Origin: Candidatus Methanobinarius endosymbioticus
Lineage (GTDB): Archaea; Methanobacteriota; Methanobacteria; Methanobacteriales; Methanobacteriaceae
Direction of reading: 5' to 3'
Assembly (NCBI GenBank): GCA_003315655.1
Contig: NIZT01000070.1
Location: 62,001 to 126,000, forward strand
DNA: 64,000 nt
Shown here: piece by piece, positions 62,045 through 64,000 of the stretch
Layout of the letters: each line of letters opens with the position of its first letter
How positions within the stretch are numbered: position 1 is the stretch's first letter
Position numbers and translations under genes: made by a program
The notes under the pieces: model-generated
The model's database searches: none
The model's input: only the letters and a program-made list of their open reading frames with translations
Told to the model about the DNA's origin: nothing

Positions 62045-63373
62045 ATGTATGATTTAGTGCTTAAAAACTGTAAATTAGTGGATAAAAGTGGAATATATTA
62101 TATTGGTATAGAAAATGGAAAAATATCAAAAATATCAAAACAACCACTAAAATCAGAAAATGAAGAAGATATACAAGAAAAATTTATTCTTCCTGGATTA
62201 ATTGACCCACATGTTCATTTTCGAGATCCTGGTCTTACCTACAAAGAAAATTTTAAAACAGGTAGTTTAGCTGCAGCCCATGGAGGATTTACTTGTGTAT
62301 TAGAGATGCCAAATACTATTCCTCCAACCAATACTGCTAAAAATTTTAAGAATAAAAAAAATATTGGTGAAAAAAAAAGTATTATTGATTTTGGACTTCA
62401 TTCAGGATTAAATAAAATAAAAGAACTTGAAAAAATAGCTAAATTAAACCCTGCATCTTTTAAAATATTTATGGATTTATTTGAAGATGATGAGATTGAA
62501 GAAATGTTTAGTAATGTTTATAATATTAATAAATCTCTAAAAAAATCTTTCTTTCTTACATTACATTGTGAAAATAAAGAAATTATCCAAGAAAATACAG
62601 ACAGACTTAAAAAATTAGAGTGCACTCGTGGAAATACTACTTTAGATTATAGCTATGCTAGACCAGCGGAAGCCGAACTTGTATCAGTTGGCTATGCAAC
62701 ATTTTTAGCTGAAAAATATGATCTTTCTTTACATATTTGCCATTTAAGTACAAAAAATGCATTAAATTATTTAGAATCCATTAAAGATAAAAATATAAAT
62801 ATTACAACAGAAATAACTCCTCATCATCTATTTTTAGATAACACTGGATTTGATAAATTTGGAACAATAATGAAAACTAATCCCCCACTTAGACCTAGTG
62901 GAGAAAATTTAACTATATATGAATTAAAAGATATTAATATTATTGGAACTGATCATGCTCCTCATTCTCTTGAAGAAAAACAAGAAGGAGTTTGGAATTC
63001 AAGTCCAGGAATACCTAACTTAGAAACAGTACTTCCTCTTCTTTTGACTGAGGTAAATAAAGGAAAAATAACATTGAATATGATTCAAAAACTAATGTCA
63101 GAAACTCCTGCAAAGCGATTCAATATGAAAAATAAAGGTAAAATTGATATTGGTTATGATGCAGATATTGTAGTTTTAGATTTAAAAAAAGAGGGGAAAA
63201 TTAAGTTGGATAATTTTTATACTAAAGCAAAATATAGTCCTTTTGAAAATAAAGAGTATAAAGGAATAAATATTATGACCATTAGTAATGGAAATATATT
63301 AATGAATAGAGAAGGATTGAGAGCTATAGAAAGTTCTACTGATTATAATAGAACTAAATATATTTATGATTAA
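62045..63373 (+). CDS. pyrC: Dihydroorotase
   Basis: Zinc amidohydrolase of pyrimidine synthesis that cyclises carbamoyl-aspartate to dihydroorotate. Metal ligands His56 and His58 are in DPHVHFRDPG, the probable carboxylated lysine is Lys140 (ASFKIFMD), and further motifs are LHICHLST, TPHHLFLD and GTDHAPHS. Length 442 fits the class I type. Weak GAG site before the ATG. It is 168 bases before cooT. Confidence 0.94.
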   Translation: MYDLVLKNCKLVDKSGIYYIGIENGKISKISKQPLKSENEEDIQEKFILPGLIDPHVHFRDPGLTYKENFKTGSLAAAHGGFTCVLEMPNTIPPTNTAKNFKNKKNIGEKKSIIDFGLHSGLNKIKELEKIAKLNPASFKIFMDLFEDDEIEEMFSNVYNINKSLKKSFFLTLHCENKEIIQENTDRLKKLECTRGNTTLDYSYARPAEAELVSVGYATFLAEKYDLSLHICHLSTKNALNYLESIKDKNINITTEITPHHLFLDNTGFDKFGTIMKTNPPLRPSGENLTIYELKDINIIGTDHAPHSLEEKQEGVWNSSPGIPNLETVLPLLLTEVNKGKITLNMIQKLMSETPAKRFNMKNKGKIDIGYDADIVVLDLKKEGKIKLDNFYTKAKYSPFENKEYKGINIMTISNGNILMNREGLRAIESSTDYNRTKYIYD

Positions 63374-63541
63374 CAATACTTTTCAAAATAAAATTTTTTA
63401 ATTTTTCATTAAATATAATAAATTATTGAATTAATAAAATAATAAATAAAAAAATTAATAAAAAGTTAAACATAAAATATTACATTTAATTTTCAATATT
63501 TTAATAATTCATTAATTAACTGATTAAAAGAGGTTTAAATT

Positions 63542-63721
63542 ATGTGTGAATCCAATATTTATAATAGTAATGGCGATTTATTAATGGAAGATGTTATGAC
63601 AGTGAATATAAATGGCGAAAAAATAACAATGATCGATATTTTAAATGAAAAGAAGACAGTTTATGGTAAATTTACTCAATTAAAGTTAGAAGATCATGAA
63701 TTAATCATTGAAGAAAATTAA
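63542..63721 (+). CDS. cooT: CooT family nickel-binding protein
   Basis: A 59-residue protein, MCESNIYNSNGDLLMEDVMT and so on, with the CooT pattern: Cys2 for Ni(II), then DV, IDILNEKKTVYGK and HELIIEE. CooT dimers bind one nickel and aid CO dehydrogenase maturation in Rhodospirillum. AGAGGT precedes the ATG. Together with cooC it suggests nickel supply to CODH/acetyl-CoA synthase. Confidence 0.85.
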   Translation: MCESNIYNSNGDLLMEDVMTVNINGEKITMIDILNEKKTVYGKFTQLKLEDHELIIEEN

Positions 63722-63752
63722 GATATTTTACAAATAAATATAGAAATTTATT

Positions 63753-64000
63753 ATAAATATCCTAGATAACCTGTTAGAAAGTATCATAACATTACTGCAA
63801 AATTTTTTCGTTGATTATGTTGCAATAGGTGTTTTAATTGGAAGCATGATTGAAGAAATAATTGCTCCGATACCTTCAACCATTATAATACTTGGAAGTA
63901 GTTTTTTTATACTCGAAGGTCAGCCAATAGCTATTGAATCAATCTTAAGCTTATTTTTAAATGTATCAATTCCTGCAGCTAATAGGGATGACTTTAGGTT
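63753..64000 (+). pseudogene. DedA-like membrane protein, start unclear, frameshift, runs off right edge
   Basis: The frame INILDNLLESIITLLQNFFV, then GVLIGSMIEEIIAPIPSTII, matches the N-terminus of DedA family proteins (EE followed by PxP), which act in lipid flipping and membrane potential. The expected first codon is ATA, not ATG. Near 63980 one extra base shifts IPAA into a wrong frame; removing it restores IGMTLG. The rest is outside the window. Confidence 0.6.

Overview
The window is a very AT-rich stretch of an archaeal chromosome. The gene content points to a hydrogenotrophic methanogen of the order Methanobacteriales, most likely a host-associated Methanobrevibacter or close relative. 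The lineage call rests on digeranylgeranylglyceryl phosphate synthase, GTP cyclohydrolase MptA, FO synthase CofG, the coenzyme M enzyme ComB, the methanofuran enzyme MfnA, methanogen-type SerRS, ribosomal protein L10e, fibrillarin/Nop5, Taw2 and Trm56. It is supported by surface proteins of the adhesin-like type common in gut Methanobrevibacter. Ribosome binding sites are mostly GGTG, GGAG or GAGG; TTG and GTG starts occur. No tRNA, rRNA, CRISPR array, IS element or prophage was seen.

Layout. 1-8.4 kb is largely decayed: a DUF4013 membrane protein, an adhesin, an aspartate racemase, an AraC regulator and an ABC exporter are all broken, with an intact VOC protein and UbiA prenyltransferase between them. 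8.4-10.8 kb holds a small membrane protein, an alkyltransferase, an N-terminally truncated Nop5 and divergent fibrillarin. 10.8-11.7 kb is a gene-free stretch with a GC-rich hairpin that looks like a small RNA gene. 11.7-26.5 kb is mostly intact housekeeping and cofactor genes (taw2, mptA, cofG, a tRNA thiolase, CNNM/CorC protein, comB, a methanogenesis marker, an Lrp regulator, an aminotransferase), with a TraB protein interrupted by one frameshift. 26.9-34.9 kb is a second decayed zone (family-39-type glycosyltransferase, adhesin, ArsR, CPBP protease) around an intact GT4 glycosyltransferase and a flavoprotein. 35-49 kb mixes intact genes (NERD-like membrane protein, acyltransferase, queC, larC, cbiS-type gene, cobS, trm56, fumarase beta, gamma carbonic anhydrase) with a broken glycoside hydrolase, an Rpn-type nuclease and a surface protein. 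49.5-64 kb is again housekeeping (mfnA, ppsA, rpl10e, cooC, pcc1, serS, a SlyD-type FKBP overlapping a nucleotidyltransferase, pyrC, cooT) and ends in a DedA-like gene with a frameshift.

How the genes fit together. Many intact genes serve methanogen cofactors: F420 (cofG), tetrahydromethanopterin (mptA), methanofuran (mfnA), coenzyme M (comB), cobamide salvage (cbiS, cobS) and nickel enzymes (larC, cooC, cooT). Others serve translation and RNA modification (taw2, trm56, tRNA thiolase, pcc1, queC, fibrillarin). The broken genes are nearly all accessory: surface adhesins, surface glycosylation, exporters, regulators, nuclease and protease. That contrast suggests relaxed selection on surface and regulatory functions, as in a genome adapting to a stable host niche. 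The most notable leads are the candidate small RNA at 11.35 kb, the broken nop5 facing fibrillarin, a membrane NERD protein that has lost its nuclease residues, and long perfect palindromes upstream of decayed genes.
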